Source of the DNA: Lepus europaeus
Taxonomy: Eukaryota; Chordata; Mammalia; Lagomorpha; Leporidae
Length of the DNA: 64,000 nucleotides
Assembly (NCBI RefSeq): GCF_033115175.1
Contig: NC_084850.1
Coordinates: forward strand, 16,957,218 to 17,021,217
Direction: 5' to 3'
Made by a program: the position numbers and the translations under genes. Within the stretch, counting starts at the first letter, position 1; every line of letters starts with the position of its first letter. The notes beneath the pieces are model-generated. The model saw only the letters and a program-made list of their open reading frames with translations. It had not been told where the DNA came from and searched no databases. Below, one piece after another: positions 33,765 through 45,120 of this stretch.

Positions 33765-34262
33765 TCTCCACTTCCATGTTCATTCCAGCATTATTTACAA
33801 TAGCCAAGTTGTACAACCTAAATTCCCATTGATGAGTGAATAAAAAATTGTTCTATATATCAAAATTGAAATACTATTTCTCCCTTAAAGGAAACAAAAA
33901 ATTTTGTCATTTTCAAAATGTGGATGAGGGTGGAAGACATTATACTAAAAGAAATAAACCAGACACAGAAAGACAAATACTGAATGTTCTCACTTGCATG
34001 TGGAAGGTAACACAACCAAATTCATGGAAGCAGAATGGAAAATAGTGGTTGCCAAAGGCTAGGAAAGGGGGATTTGTAGAGATGATGGTCAAAGAGTAGA
34101 AAGTTGTAGTTAAGAGGAATAAACGATTATTATTTAAGGTGATGTCTATGTTAATTACCTTGTTTCAATCATTCCACCCTGTACACATATAGCATAACAG
34201 CAATGTGTTCCCCATAATTATATGTGTTTATAATTTTTCAATAAAACATATATTTCCAAAAT
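33765..34262 (+). mobile_element. Old L1 3' end (L1MA/MB-like)
   Basis: Late ORF2 and 3'UTR: CATTCCAGCATTATTTACAA, TGTTCTCACTTGCATGTGGA, AATAGTGGTTGCCAAAGGCT, ACCCTGTACACATATAGCAT, ending TTTTTCAATAAAACATA. No open frame. Confidence 0.8.
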
Positions 34263-34896
34263 AAAAACTCAGTGAGAAAAAAAAATGACAGGTGTTGAAG
34301 AAGAAAGAACAGTATATCCAGAAAGCAAATGTTAAGAAAACTATGACACGTTGAAAACTTGCAAGTATACAGTATGTTCAGGCAAAAGTTAGGCAGGGAC
34401 AGAACCAGATTCAGGGGGAGACCAGTCATGCAGCTGCACAGGGTGTCAATCTATTATGAGTGCTAAACATTAAATGGTTTAAATAGATAAATGACATCAT
34501 GTTTCAATCTGCATGTAATTGTTTAACTGGTAAAATAGAAATCAGACTTTTTGATTGAAATATTCAGGACAACATAGCAATTAAAAAAATTGTATTCATG
34601 CTTTTTATTTTTGAATGCTGACTGTGATACCCACAGGGGAGATGCAGGTTCTTTCTACAGTTTGCACAGTTAAACCCAACCAGAGGTTGGTTACCTAAGT
34701 TCAACAGGGAACTATGGGGGAATTTATTTGGGATTAGAAATTTCAGACAATACTAGGTTGTAAGTGGTTCACTCTGCTTTCTAAGAAGTTAGCAAGCTTA
34801 GGAAATTGTATCGAATAAATTAAATCAATTCTTTGTATTAAACATAAAAACAAAGTTTCTTCATTGGGAAATTCATTTGTTCCTATCCTCACTTTT
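34263..34896. other. Unassigned sequence
   Basis: Nothing recognised. Confidence 0.4.
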
Positions 34897-34904
34897 AAAA
34901 ATGG

Positions 34905-35269
34905 ATTAATGGTGCAGGGGATTAAGCTGTCACCTGTAATACCAGCACCCTATATGTGCACCACTTCAAGACCAGGCTGCTCCAGTTAAGATTCAGCTCC
35001 CTGCTAATGGCTTGGGATGCAGCAGAAGATGGCCCAAGTGCCTGGGACCCTGGCATCCACATAGGAGACCCAGCTCGAGTTCCGAGCTCTGGGATTTCAC
35101 CCTGCCCAGCCCTTATCATTGTAGCCATTTGGGGGATGAATCAGCAGAGAGAAGGGCACTCTCCCTCCACCCACCTCTCTCTCTCACTGTGTGTGTGTGT
35201 GTGTGCTTTCCTATCTCTGTAACTCTGCCTTTCAAATAAGTAAATAAATAGATTTTTATTTAAAAAAAG
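34905..35269 (+). mobile_element. CSINE
   Basis: Plus-strand copy, head diverged (ATTAATGGTGCAGGGGATTA), (CT)n followed by a (GT)8 run 35188-35204, tail CAAATAAGTAAATAAATAGA. Direct repeat AAAAATGG on both sides (34897-34904, 35270-35277). Confidence 0.92.
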
Positions 35270-35349
35270 AAAAATGGTTGAAGTTGTATTGAAAGAATAT
35301 TGAATGATCAGGAGCCAAATTATTAGCTATCCTGAGAGTACCACTATTT

Positions 35350-36193
35350 TTTCATTTATTAAACTTTTATTTAATGAATATAAATTTCCAAAGTATAGCT
35401 TATGGGTTACAATGGCTTCCCCCCTCCCATAACTTCCCTCCCACCCGCAACCCTCCCCTTTCCTGCTCCCTCTCCCCTTCCATTCACATCAAGATTCATT
35501 TTCAATTCTCTTTATATACAGAAGATCAGTTTAGTATATGTTAGGTAAAGATTTCAACAGTTTGCCCCCATATAGCAACACAAAGTGAAAAAAATACCGT
35601 TGGAGTACTAGTTATAGAATTAAATAACAGTGTACAGCACATTAAAGACAGAGATCCTACATAATATATTTTTTAAATTAATTAATTTTCTATGCCATTT
35701 CCAATTTAACACCAGGGTTTTTTTTTTTTTCATTTCCAATTCTCTTTATATACAGAAGATCGATTCAGTATATAATTAGTAAAGATCTCATCAGTTTGTA
35801 CCCATGCAGAAACACAAAGTGTAAAAATACTGTTTCAGTACTAGTTACAGCATCACTGCACATTAGACAACACATTAAGGACAGATCCCACATGGGATGT
35901 AAGTACACAGTGACTCCTGCTGCTGACTTAACAATTTGACACTCCTGTTCATGGCGTCAGTAATCTCCCTAGGCTCTAGTCATGAGTTGTCAGGGCTATG
36001 GAAGCCTTTAGAGTTCGCTGACTTTGATCTTATTCTGATAGGGTCCTAGTCAAAGTGGAAGTTCTCTCCTCCCTTCAGAGAAAGGTGCCTCCTTCTTTGA
36101 TGGCCCCGTTCTTTCCACTGGGATCTCACTCACAGAGATCTTTCATTTAGGTTTTTTTTTTTCCCATGGTATCTTGGCTTTCCATGCCTACAA
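35350..36193 (-). mobile_element. L1 3' end with tandemly duplicated 3'UTR
   Basis: Minus-strand type B L1, truncated within the 3'UTR. Two homologous 3'UTR blocks (about 35430-35690 and 35735-35900 on) are joined by a T-run at 35719-35730 and the spacer TTAATTAATTTTCTATGCCA. The same junction occurs in the L1 at 58462. Target duplications share TGAGAGTACCA (35333-35343, 36194-36204). Confidence 0.92.
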
Positions 36194-36399
36194 TGAGAGT
36201 ACCAGTTTTTAACTTTCTGACCCTGAATATGGGAAAACAATGAGAAAGCATCCTACAGAGACTGGAAAAACAAGTAGCAGGGCACATATGCAACACAAAA
36301 TATAAAATTAATTGTATGTACTGTTGGGATCCATAGAGATGACTTAGCTAATAAAGTACTATAATTTCATTTACATTTTAGACAAATCACACTGTTTCC

Positions 36400-36733
36400 T
36401 TTCTTTAAAAAAAAAGATTTATTTATTTAAAGTCAGAGTTACACAGAGAAGGAGAAACAGAGAGAGGTCTTCCATCTGCTGGTTCACTCCCCAGTTGCCC
36501 GCAATGGCCGGAGTTGCGTGATCCAAAGCCAGGAACCAGGTGCTTCTTCCGGGTCTCCCAAGTGGCTGCAGGGGCTCAAGGACCTGGGCCATCTTGCACT
36601 GCTTTGCCAGGCCATAGCAGACAGCTCGATCAGAAGTGGAGCAGCTGGGACTCTAACCGGTGCTCATATGGGATACTGATGATGCCGATGCTTCAGGCCA
36701 GAGTGTTAACCTGCTGAGCCACAGTGCCGGCCC
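36400..36733 (-). mobile_element. CSINE
   Basis: Inverted AAATAAATCTTTTTTTT tail, AGCCAGGAACCAGGTGC body, head end GCCACAGTGCCGGCCC. Flanking CAAATCACACTGTTT at 36383-36397 and 36734-36748 is a 15-bp target duplication. Confidence 0.97.
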
Positions 36734-36749
36734 CAAATCACACTGTTTT

Positions 36750-37013
36750 CCATGCAAAAGATAGCCTGGGCAAGGAGAAGAAACAGTGCAATTAAAGGCA
36801 TGAAAGTCACTTAGGAAGCTACTGACAGAGTCTAGGTATGAAATGATTAGCCACCTAACTAGCCTGTGCCTGCAGGGATAAAAGGGGCATCAAAGATTCA
36901 GAATCTTTTGTAAGAGGCAAATTCCACAAGATCTGAGGACTTATTGGGTGTGGGGAGGATGTAGAAATAGGAGTTCTGAATGACTTTTTTTTTTCTAGTA
37001 TCCACTGGAAGTT
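36750..37013. other. Unassigned sequence
   Basis: Nothing recognised. Confidence 0.4.
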
Positions 37014-37870
37014 CTTTTTTTTTAATGTTCTACAGAAAAGAGTTTTTTAAAACCAAATAACACAGACCAGAGAGGTACAAGTTATAGATTGCACCCCATT
37101 CCTCCTCACCTAAACAGCAGAATGGAAGAGCGGGAAGCCCAGGTGGCTGAAGTGAGAGGGAAGCAGCAATGTGGCGCAATGTCACAGGGCCAGCTCCGCT
37201 CTCTCCCCTAACCCTGGCTGGAGCCCCTCTGGCTTGGAGTGGGAAGTAGAGGAAAACATACCCCAGATGCCTCCACTTTCCTCCTCAGATAGCCTCCTTG
37301 AGGACTCAACCCATTTTTTTTCTGGCTGGAGAAAGAGGCACATGGAGAAATACAGGCAGGAGAGGTAGGAAGGTGAGTGGCAGGAGTGAAGGCAGAGGAG
37401 AGATATATGAGTGAGGCCTACATTGGAGGCCCCTGGACACTCCATTCCCACACACACCAGGGGGAGGGGCGAGGAAATCACACCATCCTGCATCAGGTTG
37501 GGGAGATGAAGTGAGGGTTAAAGCTGAAGAGCCCCAAAGGGTTGGAGCTGCGGGCTTCAGTTAAAGCCATTCCAGTCACTAGGCTCCAAGTCCTATGCCA
37601 TCTCAGCACCCACACACTTGACACGGTCCAGTGGCATGGGTTTTCATGACTCACACCTACACCATCACATGCACACAGGTGCTGCTGCTTCCTTCGCAGG
37701 TCAGTAGCATCTTCTCTTTGAGCACACCTTCCTCTTGTGCAGGCTACTCACAGTGCATACTGTAACCTCCGGGATGAGCATGGGTTTGCGGAGCTTGAGG
37801 TGCAGGCTGGGCGCAGGTGTAACCTTCCTCCACCTGTGCTGTGGGTCAGAATGGGGGTCGTGTCATACCT
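37014..37870 (-). pseudogene. Possible unidentified retrocopy
   Basis: An isolated GC-richer block in AT-rich DNA. Read on the minus strand it ends ATTAAAAAAAAGAAC near 37014, resembling a poly(A) signal plus short tail. Before it comes mRNA 3'UTR-like text (CTGTTTAGGTGAGGAGGAAT, TGTACCTCTCTGGTCTGTG). A 103-codon minus frame (37182-37493) and short frames near 37700-37850 show no family I recognise. Parent gene unknown. A unique non-transcribed segment is equally possible. Confidence 0.25.
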
Positions 37871-39325
37871 GTTGAAGTTTCATTAACCAATGAAAGTTAC
37901 ATTGTTTGAAACTTATATGTCTGTGCACACACAGCTCTCTCTTCTAGGAATGATTTTACCAGATCATCCAAACAACTCATACATTCTTGATGTCTTCCTC
38001 AAACTTTCCACGTAGGGTAATCACCCTCATTCACCTTCATGAGGCTCATTTTAACTGGAAAGTTGCTGTCACTCTCGTTGGTAGCCAGCTCTCATCAAAA
38101 TGGACATGGCTCTGGGAGCCTTCTGTATCATAGCCTGCTGTGAAGCAGATACTCAGAACTTCGGTGTGTATTTAAAAAAGTATATGAATCAGTTGTTTTG
38201 TGCCAGAAACTGCTGGAGCCTAGAAATCAACAGGTCAGTAAAAAAATATACTTGTCTTCAGGTAACAGAAGTGGAAAGGCATGCATGTATGTAGAAGATG
38301 GTACGATGGCCCTGTAGCAAAATTTTATATGTTACAATGGAGAACAAAGATGAGGTTATGGCATTTAGGAGATACTCAATAATGTTTAATTGAATTTATG
38401 CTTATCTTCTTTTTGTTGCTGAGTGTGAATATCATACCCTTTATGTGTTATTCAAACCTCCTTCCCTTCATCTTGAGGAGCCTCTAGTAAACAATGTGCT
38501 CTGGAAGGAGAATAAACTCATTTTTGTTATCCTCTGTCTGTTCTTATGTATGTATATTCTGGCAGAGTACAAACTTTCTGTGCCAAAAGTATTTCTTTTG
38601 GTTTCTCTCCTTGCAATTAAACCATGTTTTTCCTTAAGGATATCTTAAAAAGAAATGCTTGGATTTTAAGAGAGCAATAATACAATATGAAAAGAAGCTG
38701 TACTGATAATGTACTCCCTAAGAGCTATCTAATGCAAGACACTTTTAAAACATTACATAAAGTAAACATACTCAACATACTATATGACAATTTAATTTCT
38801 AAATTTTTACTGTTCCTGTTGATAGGAGAGAATTTTTAATTTCTTTATTCATCATGATCTCATTTATAACAAGATATATTTTTATTATTTAGTATATGAG
38901 ACTTTATAATGTCAAAAACATCTTTGTTGGACACTAACATCTCAGTTACACTGTTTTTGAATGAGAGGTTTAAGTTGCTATAAAGTTGCAAAGTACCCTC
39001 ATACATCTTGTTATAGTTTTAAAGGCATAGGTCTAACAACACTGGGAATGCATATAGCTATTCCCACTAGAATTTAGTCCTTTTAAGCATATACAGACTA
39101 ATTTATAGATATGGATGAGGATATATATGTAAGTATAGACTTTGAAATCATACATGTGAATGAAATTCTGGACCTGACAACTGGCTTGCCAGGAGGCAAT
39201 GATTTCAATAAGATATGTATAACAATCTAACTTCTGGTTTCTGGGAGAAGTTTATGAAGATTATGAAGGTATGATATATTTGAAAAATAAGGTCCAATCT
39301 AAGCAAGGGTATTAAAATAATTACC
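37871..39325. other. Unassigned sequence
   Basis: No gene or repeat recognised; open frames of 60-70 codons have no motif. Confidence 0.4.
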
Positions 39326-40673
39326 TATGGGAGACAGTGGGGAACAATAGGTTAAGCTGCCTCTTGGGACAACTGTATCTCCTAACAGAGTGCTGGAAAG
39401 AGACCTAGATACTCTGCTTCTGATTCAATTTCCAGCTAATGCATCCTGGAAGGCAATGAGTGATGGCCCAAGTACCTCAGTTTCTGCTACCCATGGGGAG
39501 ACCTGGATGGAGTTCCAGGCCCCAGGCATTGGCCTGGTCCATCCCTGGCTGTAGCAGGCTTTTGAAGAGTGAGCCAGCAGATTGAAAAAAATCTGTCTCT
39601 CGGAGGAGATGTACAATGTGGGACATGCTCAATTGGACTTGACCAAAATGGTGGAGGTAGAAATGTGCCAGGGGATTCCAATACAAACCCATCAGGGTGG
39701 CATGTACCAATGCCATCTCACTAGTCCAAGTGATCAATCTCAGTTCACAATTGATGACTCTGATAGGTCTAAGAGTCAAAGGGATCACACAAACAAGACT
39801 AGTGTCTGCTAGTACTAACTGATAGAATCAAAAAGGGAGAAAAAGATCCATCATGGGAAGCGGGATACGCAGGAGACTCATAGAATGGCAAATGTCCTAA
39901 ACAGCACTCTGGCCTCAGAATCAGACCTTAAGGCATTCGGATCTGGATGAAGAGGCCATGAGAGTATTGTAGGCATGGAAAGCCAAGATACTGTGGCAAA
40001 AAAAAAAAAAAAAACAAAACTTAAATGAAAGATCTCTGTGAGTGAGATCCCAGTGGAAAGAACAGGACCATCAAAGAAGGAGGTACCTTTCTCTGAAGGG
40101 AGGAAAGAACTTCCACTTTGACTAGGACCCACTCGGAATAAGATCGAAGTCGGCGAACTCAAAAGGCCTCCATAGCCTTGGAAACTCATGTCTAGAGTCT
40201 AGGGAGATTACTGACGCCATAAACAAGAGTGTCAGTTTGTTAAGTCAACAACAGGAGTCACTGTGTACTTACTTCTCAGGTGGGATCAGTCCTTAAATTG
40301 TTGTCCAATGTGAAGTAATGCTATAACTAGTACTGAAACAGTATTTTACACTTTGTGTTTCTGTGTGGGTGCAAACTGATGAAATCTTTAATTAATATAT
40401 ACTAAATCAATTTTCTGTATATAAAGATAATTGAAAATGAATCTTGATATGAATGGAATGGGAGAGGGAGCGGGAAATGGGAGGGTTGTGAGTGGGAGGA
40501 AAATTATGGGGGGGGGAGCCATTGTAATCCATAAACTGTACACTGGAAATTTATTTTTACTAAATAAAAAATTTTAAAAAAATAAAAAAATAAAAAAGTA
40601 AAAAAAAGAAAATATCTGTCTCTGTCTATTTGTCTGTGTCTGTCATTCTTTCTTTCAAATATATGAAAATAAA
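39326..40673 (+). mobile_element. Old CSINE split by an L1
   Basis: CSINE parts 39326-39600 and about 40614-40673. The join at ATCTGTCTCT restores a CSINE (CT)-type tail ending TTCTTTCAAATATATGAAAA. The head is diverged (GGAACAATAGGTTAAGCTGC). Confidence 0.8.
39601..40607 (+). mobile_element. L1 3'UTR fragment (type B)
   Basis: 5'-truncated inside the 3'UTR (starts near GTACAATGTGGGACATGCTC). It runs through GTAGGCATGGAAAGCCAAGA, GAAAGATCTCTGTGAGTGAG and the G-rich GGGAGGGTTGTGAGTGGGAG to TAAATAAAAAATTTT and a long A-rich tail. Target duplication ATCTGTCTCT (39591-39600, 40614-40623). The 3'UTR is single, not tandem. Confidence 0.95.
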
Positions 40674-40689
40674 CATAAAATAATGATAT

Positions 40690-41073
40690 CACTGTATATA
40701 CAAGAATCAAATGAATTTGAAAAAGATGATCAAGTAGAATGATTTTCTAATTTACATATATATGTATATAAATTAGATTATATAAAATATATTGAGCTCC
40801 TATTGTGTAAACATCATTCTTAGATTATAGAGGCAGTAACCATGCTAGACCTAGACCAGAACTTCTGCACTGCCGTGTAATATGTTCTGGGCCAATCTCA
40901 GCTCAGCCACCAGCCTGCCAAATCCATCGTATAACTAGCAGCAGAGCATGGATCTCCAGGTCCTGTACATTCCAAGCAAGGCACAAAGTCATCATTGTAG
41001 ATAAAAGCATCATCCCTAACAGAAGGGGGAGCTTGAATCCTAAATTCCTCCTAAAAGAAAATAATTCATCTAA
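40690..41073. other. Unassigned sequence
   Basis: Nothing recognised. Confidence 0.4.
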
Positions 41074-41102
41074 AATGTCATATAACAAAGATGCTATGTT
41101 AC
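41074..41102 (+). repeat. 29-bp inverted repeat, left arm (source)
   Basis: Begins AATGTCATATAAC and ends GCTATGTTAC. Its exact reverse complement is at 41946-41974, immediately before an L1 3' end. Confidence 0.97.
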
Positions 41103-41247
41103 CGAAGAGTAACATATGACGTATTCAGGAGTTCTATATTTAATGTTTGCATTTTGTAGTACTGTAGTCTCATATGCTAATGCAAAAACTAGCTAGTTTC
41201 TGTATATTTGTATGTGGAGTTCAGGAAAACCATTTAGGGCAACATTT

Positions 41248-41724
41248 TTTGAAGATTTATGTATTTATTTGAAATCAGAGTTACATAAAGAGAGAAAGAC
41301 AAGGAGAAACACCAGTCCTCCATCTGCTGGTTCACTCCACAGATGGTTGAAATGGCCAGGGCTGGACCAAGTCAAAGCCAAGAGTCAGGAGCTTCTTCCA
41401 GGTCTTCACGTGGGTGGCCATCTTAGGCCATCTTCTACTGCTTTTGTAAGGCCATTAGCAGGGAGCTATAGAGGGAAAGAGGGCAGTATGGTTGACTTTT
41501 TAAGAGTTGTACATATGAAATACATGAAATCTGTTCTCTTTATAGTAATAAAAAGAAAAAAAAGAGATAGAGATCACATTGAACTGGTGACACATGCCTG
41601 CTAGTAAAAGGAAGTGCCTTGAGCAAAAACAAATTAAAAGATCACCTGGGACATGAACCAGCTCCTATATGGGATGCACATGTCCCAGGCAGAGGCTTTA
41701 CTCTCCACACAACAACGTTGGTCC
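41248..41724 (-). mobile_element. CSINE interrupted by a short L1 tail
   Basis: CSINE parts 41248-41467 (inverted tail to ATTAGCAGGGAGCT) and about 41641-41724 (GGGACATGAACCAGCTCCTA to GTTGGTCCC). The inserted 170 bp begins with an L1 3' end. Confidence 0.85.
41470..41566 (+). mobile_element. Short L1 3' tail (type A-like)
   Basis: TACATATGAAATACATGAAATC and TTTATAGTAATAAAAAGAAA resemble the end of the L1 at 50115 (TATATATGAAACACATGAAAT, ACCTTAAATAAAAG). Only about 95 bp of L1 remains. The following 70 bp to 41640 is unidentified. Confidence 0.55.
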
Positions 41725-41945
41725 CTTGGAGCTACTTTTATCCTTAAAAATTCTATGGAAGACTGAAGAGCTGAGAGTTGGTTTTAATTACATAATAACA
41801 AACTCAATTTGTCATATATGAGATGTCTTTCCTCAGATTACTAAAGTATGCCTACAAAAATATTTTTGTCAATGCGTTGAAAGTCAAAAAAGATGAATCC
41901 TATGTCTTGGTCCAAACACAATGAGTGTTCAAAATTAATATTTCT

Positions 41946-41974
41946 GTAACATAGCATCTTTGTTATATGACATT
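41946..41974 (-). repeat. 29-bp inverted repeat, right arm
   Basis: Exact reverse complement of 41074-41102, running GTAACATAGCATC to ATGACATT. Identity stops sharply at both ends. Confidence 0.97.
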
Positions 41975-41979
41975 AAATA

Positions 41980-42186
41980 TGTTGAAATCGTTACCTAATA
42001 TATACTAAACTGATCTTCTGTATATAAAGAGAATTGAAAATGAATCATAATGTGATTGGAAGGGGAGAGGGAGCGGGAAAGGGGAGGGTTGCGAGTGGGA
42101 GGGAAGTTTCGGGAGGGGGAAGCCATTGTAACCCATAAGCAGTACTTTGGAAATTTATATTCATTAAATAAAAGTTTAATTTAAAA
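41980..42186 (+). mobile_element. Short L1 3' end (type B)
   Basis: About 205 bp of 3'UTR, from TTGAAATCGTTACCTAATAT through GGGAGGGTTGCGAGTGGGAG to ATTCATTAAATAAAAGTTTA. Possible 8-bp target duplication AAAATTAA (41931-41938, 42187-42194). If real, the 29-bp inverted arm lies inside the insertion. Confidence 0.92.
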
Positions 42187-42194
42187 AAAATTAA

Positions 42195-42828
42195 GGAAAT
42201 TAAAATTGACTGTTATGAACAAATGCAAAACACCCAGAAGTAGAGTTGACCTTGTCTTGGGTTTGCTGTGATAAAAGAATATAATATTTAAAAATGATCG
42301 GTATATCATATAAGTGTCTTTGTATTCACTCTTAGAGTAAGAGTAATGCAATAGTTCATTTTCATCTGATTTTTAGCTTCAACATTTGTTCTCCCTTGTA
42401 AATATATAGCCATTAAATAAAAGTAAACTTTAATTTTAAAAAAGGCTATTTCATTTTATTTTATAGCACTTAACATTAAAATCATTGCGCGTAAGCAGTC
42501 AAATTGCCTCTTAGAGGTATTAGCTGTGCAGAAACATATGTATTCATTCATTTGGCAAACATTTCATTACAAATGCTGTTATATGGGGATATAATACAAA
42601 AATTAGAGCCACAAAGATGAATAAAACTGCCCTTTCACTCATGACTCATGAGCCTCACTGTCATTGGGACAAGGAAAATAAAGAGAATACTGCAATTCAG
42701 TAAAGAAGAACTATAATAGAAGCTAGAGGTGAGTGCAATAGGTTTTATTTGCCCACAAAATGTGCACGTAATTAAGGTTTGGGTGGAGAAAATGTGCTAA
42801 GGTTGCTAATGGGAGAAGGTGGTAATGC
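42195..42828. other. Unassigned AT-rich sequence
   Basis: Nothing recognised. TAAATATATAGCCATTAAATAAAAGT near 42400 resembles a worn L1 3' terminus of about 50 bp. Confidence 0.4.
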
Positions 42829-42839
42829 CCAAGCTAAGT

Positions 42840-42890
42840 GTTTTTTTTTTAATTTTTTTTTATTTGAAAGGCAGAGTTACAGAAAGGCAG

Positions 42891-42934
<44 letters not shown>

Positions 42935-43188
42935 CTTCCATCTGCTGCTTCACTTACCAGATTGCTGCAACGGCTGGAGCTGTGCAGAGCCGAAGCCAGG
43001 AGCCAGGAGTTTCTGTGTCTCCCACGTGGGTGCCAGGGTCCAAGGACTTGGGCCGTCTTCTACCGCTTTCCCAGGGCATAGCAGAGAGCTGGATTGGAAG
43101 TGGAATAGCCAGGACTTGAACCAGTGCTCATATGGGATGCTGGCACTGCAGGCAGTGATGTTACCCGCTACACGACAGTGCCAGCCCC
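42840..43188 (-). mobile_element. CSINE
   Basis: Full-length, (GA)n 42896-42931, head end GACAGTGCCAGCCC. Perfect 11-bp target duplications CCAAGCTAAGT (42829-42839, 43189-43199). Open frames of 100 and 155 codons are SINE-derived. Confidence 0.97.
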
Positions 43189-43225
43189 CCAAGCTAAGTC
43201 TTATATGCCCATTAGAATTGAATCA

Positions 43226-43805
43226 GGCATGGAAAGCCAAGATACTGTGGCAAAAAAAAAATGACCTAAATGAAAGATCTCTGTGAGTGAGATCCCAGTG
43301 GGAAGAACGGGCCATCAAAGAAGGCAGTAGCTTTCTCTGAAGGGAGGAGAGAACTTCCACTTTGAAGATGGCCTTGTCTAAATAAGGTCAGAGTTCGTGA
43401 ACTCAAGAGGCTCCCATAGCCTTGGCAGCTCAAGACAAGAACCTCGGATGATTACTAATGTCATAAATAAGAGTGTCAATTGTTAAATCAACAATGGGAG
43501 TCACTGTGCACCTGCTCCCCATGTAGAACCTCTGTCCTTAATATGTTGTACTATGCGAATTAACGGTAAAACTACTACCCAAACAGTACTCTATACTTTG
43601 TGTGTCTTTGTGGGTGCAGTCTGTTGAAATCTGTCTGTTGATCTTCTGTATATAAAGATAATTGAAAATAAATCATGATGAAGAATGGAATGGGAGAGGG
43701 AGTGGGAGACGGGATGGTTGCGGGTGGGAGGGAGGTTATGGAGGGCCCACTATAATTCAAAAGTTGTACTTTGGAAATTTATATTTATTAAATAAAAGTT
43801 TAAAA
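43226..43805 (+). mobile_element. L1 3'UTR fragment (type B)
   Basis: Starts GCATGGAAAGCCAAGATACT, ends TTTATTAAATAAAAGTTTAA. Target duplications AGAATTGAATCA (43214-43225) and AGAATTAAATCA (43806-43817), one mismatch. Single 3'UTR. Confidence 0.95.
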
Positions 43806-43817
43806 AGAATTAAATCA

Positions 43818-44229
43818 AGCAAAACAACAGGGGAAGGCCATTCCAGGGAGAAAGATCATTAGGTGCAAGGACATTGATGTCAAATTAAGGGATAGTCAGG
43901 GTGGAAAAATTGAACAAAACAAGAACTTCAATAGGATAGCAAAGTTTATTTCAGGCCTAATGTGATATTGTACAGGCTCATTAAAGAATTAATTTCAGAA
44001 AAAACCTTTATACACATTTCTTTCTTTATACACATATTTCTTTCCACATGTAATTCATCTATTTCCCAATAGAATCTTGAGATTCCTGAGTTATTATTCT
44101 CAATTTTACCCACTTGAGAAATTTCAAATAGCCCAACTTTTACAAACATTTGCAGATGAGTATTATTTAATATAGCATTCATGTGTTTAGTAATAAAATT
44201 GTCCCAATCCTGAGCTTTTCAAGCTGACT
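43818..44229. other. Unassigned sequence
   Basis: Nothing recognised. Confidence 0.4.
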
Positions 44230-44465
44230 TTCTTCTCCACTCATACTGGTTTCTTTCTACTACTTGCTTTTTGGGATTTTTAAAATTGTCATTAATGGAT
44301 GTTAAATTGTGTCAAGTGCTTCTTCAGTGTCTATCGAGATGTTCTTCTGGTTTTTCAATCTTTGTTTATATAGTGAATTATTCTGATTGATATTTGAATG
44401 CTGAAACAGCCTTGTATACCCAAGATAAATCCTAGTGTATCATAATAGAAGCTTGCAGCTTTCTG
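44230..44465 (-). mobile_element. Old L1 ORF2 fragment
   Basis: Inverted ORF2 words: GGATGTTAAATTGTGTCAAG, CAGTGTCTATCGAGATG, AGCCTTGTATACCCAAGATA. Paralogous with the start of the fragment at 51325. Confidence 0.75.
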
Positions 44466-44649
44466 AATAATAGCACATGGCAGCACCACTTAAACAAGCA
44501 CAAAGATCTCATTATTTTGAACTTGTCACCCTGTGTTCTAAAACACCTCTGGGGAAGCTTTCTGCCTTCAGAAAATAAAACCTAGTTTATAAAAAAAATT
44601 CAAAATATGAGACATACTCACTCCAAACTATCATTTCAGGATCATTTTC

Positions 44650-44870
44650 CTACATTTTCCCTCCCCCTCATACTCCAAATGCACCTGCCATGCCAGAATT
44701 CCTTGCAATTACCCAACTATGCTCTGTAATATTTTAGATTTGTTCATGCATTCTCTGTCTGGAATTCCCTTCTGCATCTCACCCCTTATGGTCCCCTTCC
44801 TTAATATCTAACATATTCCATCTTTTTATACTATTGCAACTTTTTCCTAACTTATCACTTATTGAATAGT
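44650..44870 (+). mobile_element. L2 fragment
   Basis: TTCTCTGTCTGGAATTCCCT (usual tccctctgcctggaatgctct) and neighbouring words match L2. Confidence 0.55.
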
Positions 44871-44889
44871 GGCAATGAATACTAAAACC

Positions 44890-45120
44890 AACAGAACTTT
44901 GTTCAAATTCAATCCCTGTCTTTTTACTGTCTGTGAAGCCATACACCAGTTACTTAACTATTCTAAGCTTCTGTTCTTTCATCTGTAAAATGAGAATAAT
45001 GGTAATACTTACTTATTAGTGTTGGGACAATTAAATGACATAGTGATTTTAACACACTTAACACCCTGCCTTGTACATAGTAAGCACTAGTAAACTAGTT
45101 CTTATCATTAGTATTTCTCT
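44890..45120 (+). mobile_element. MIR SINE
   Basis: CCAGTTACTTAACTATTCTA, TTTCATCTGTAAAATGAGAA, TTGGGACAATTAAATGACAT, GCCTTGTACATAGTAAGCAC in MIR order. Confidence 0.8.

Noticed and set aside
42819-43286. 155-codon plus-strand open frame
   Set aside because: It coincides with the CSINE at 42840-43188 and the L1 after it.
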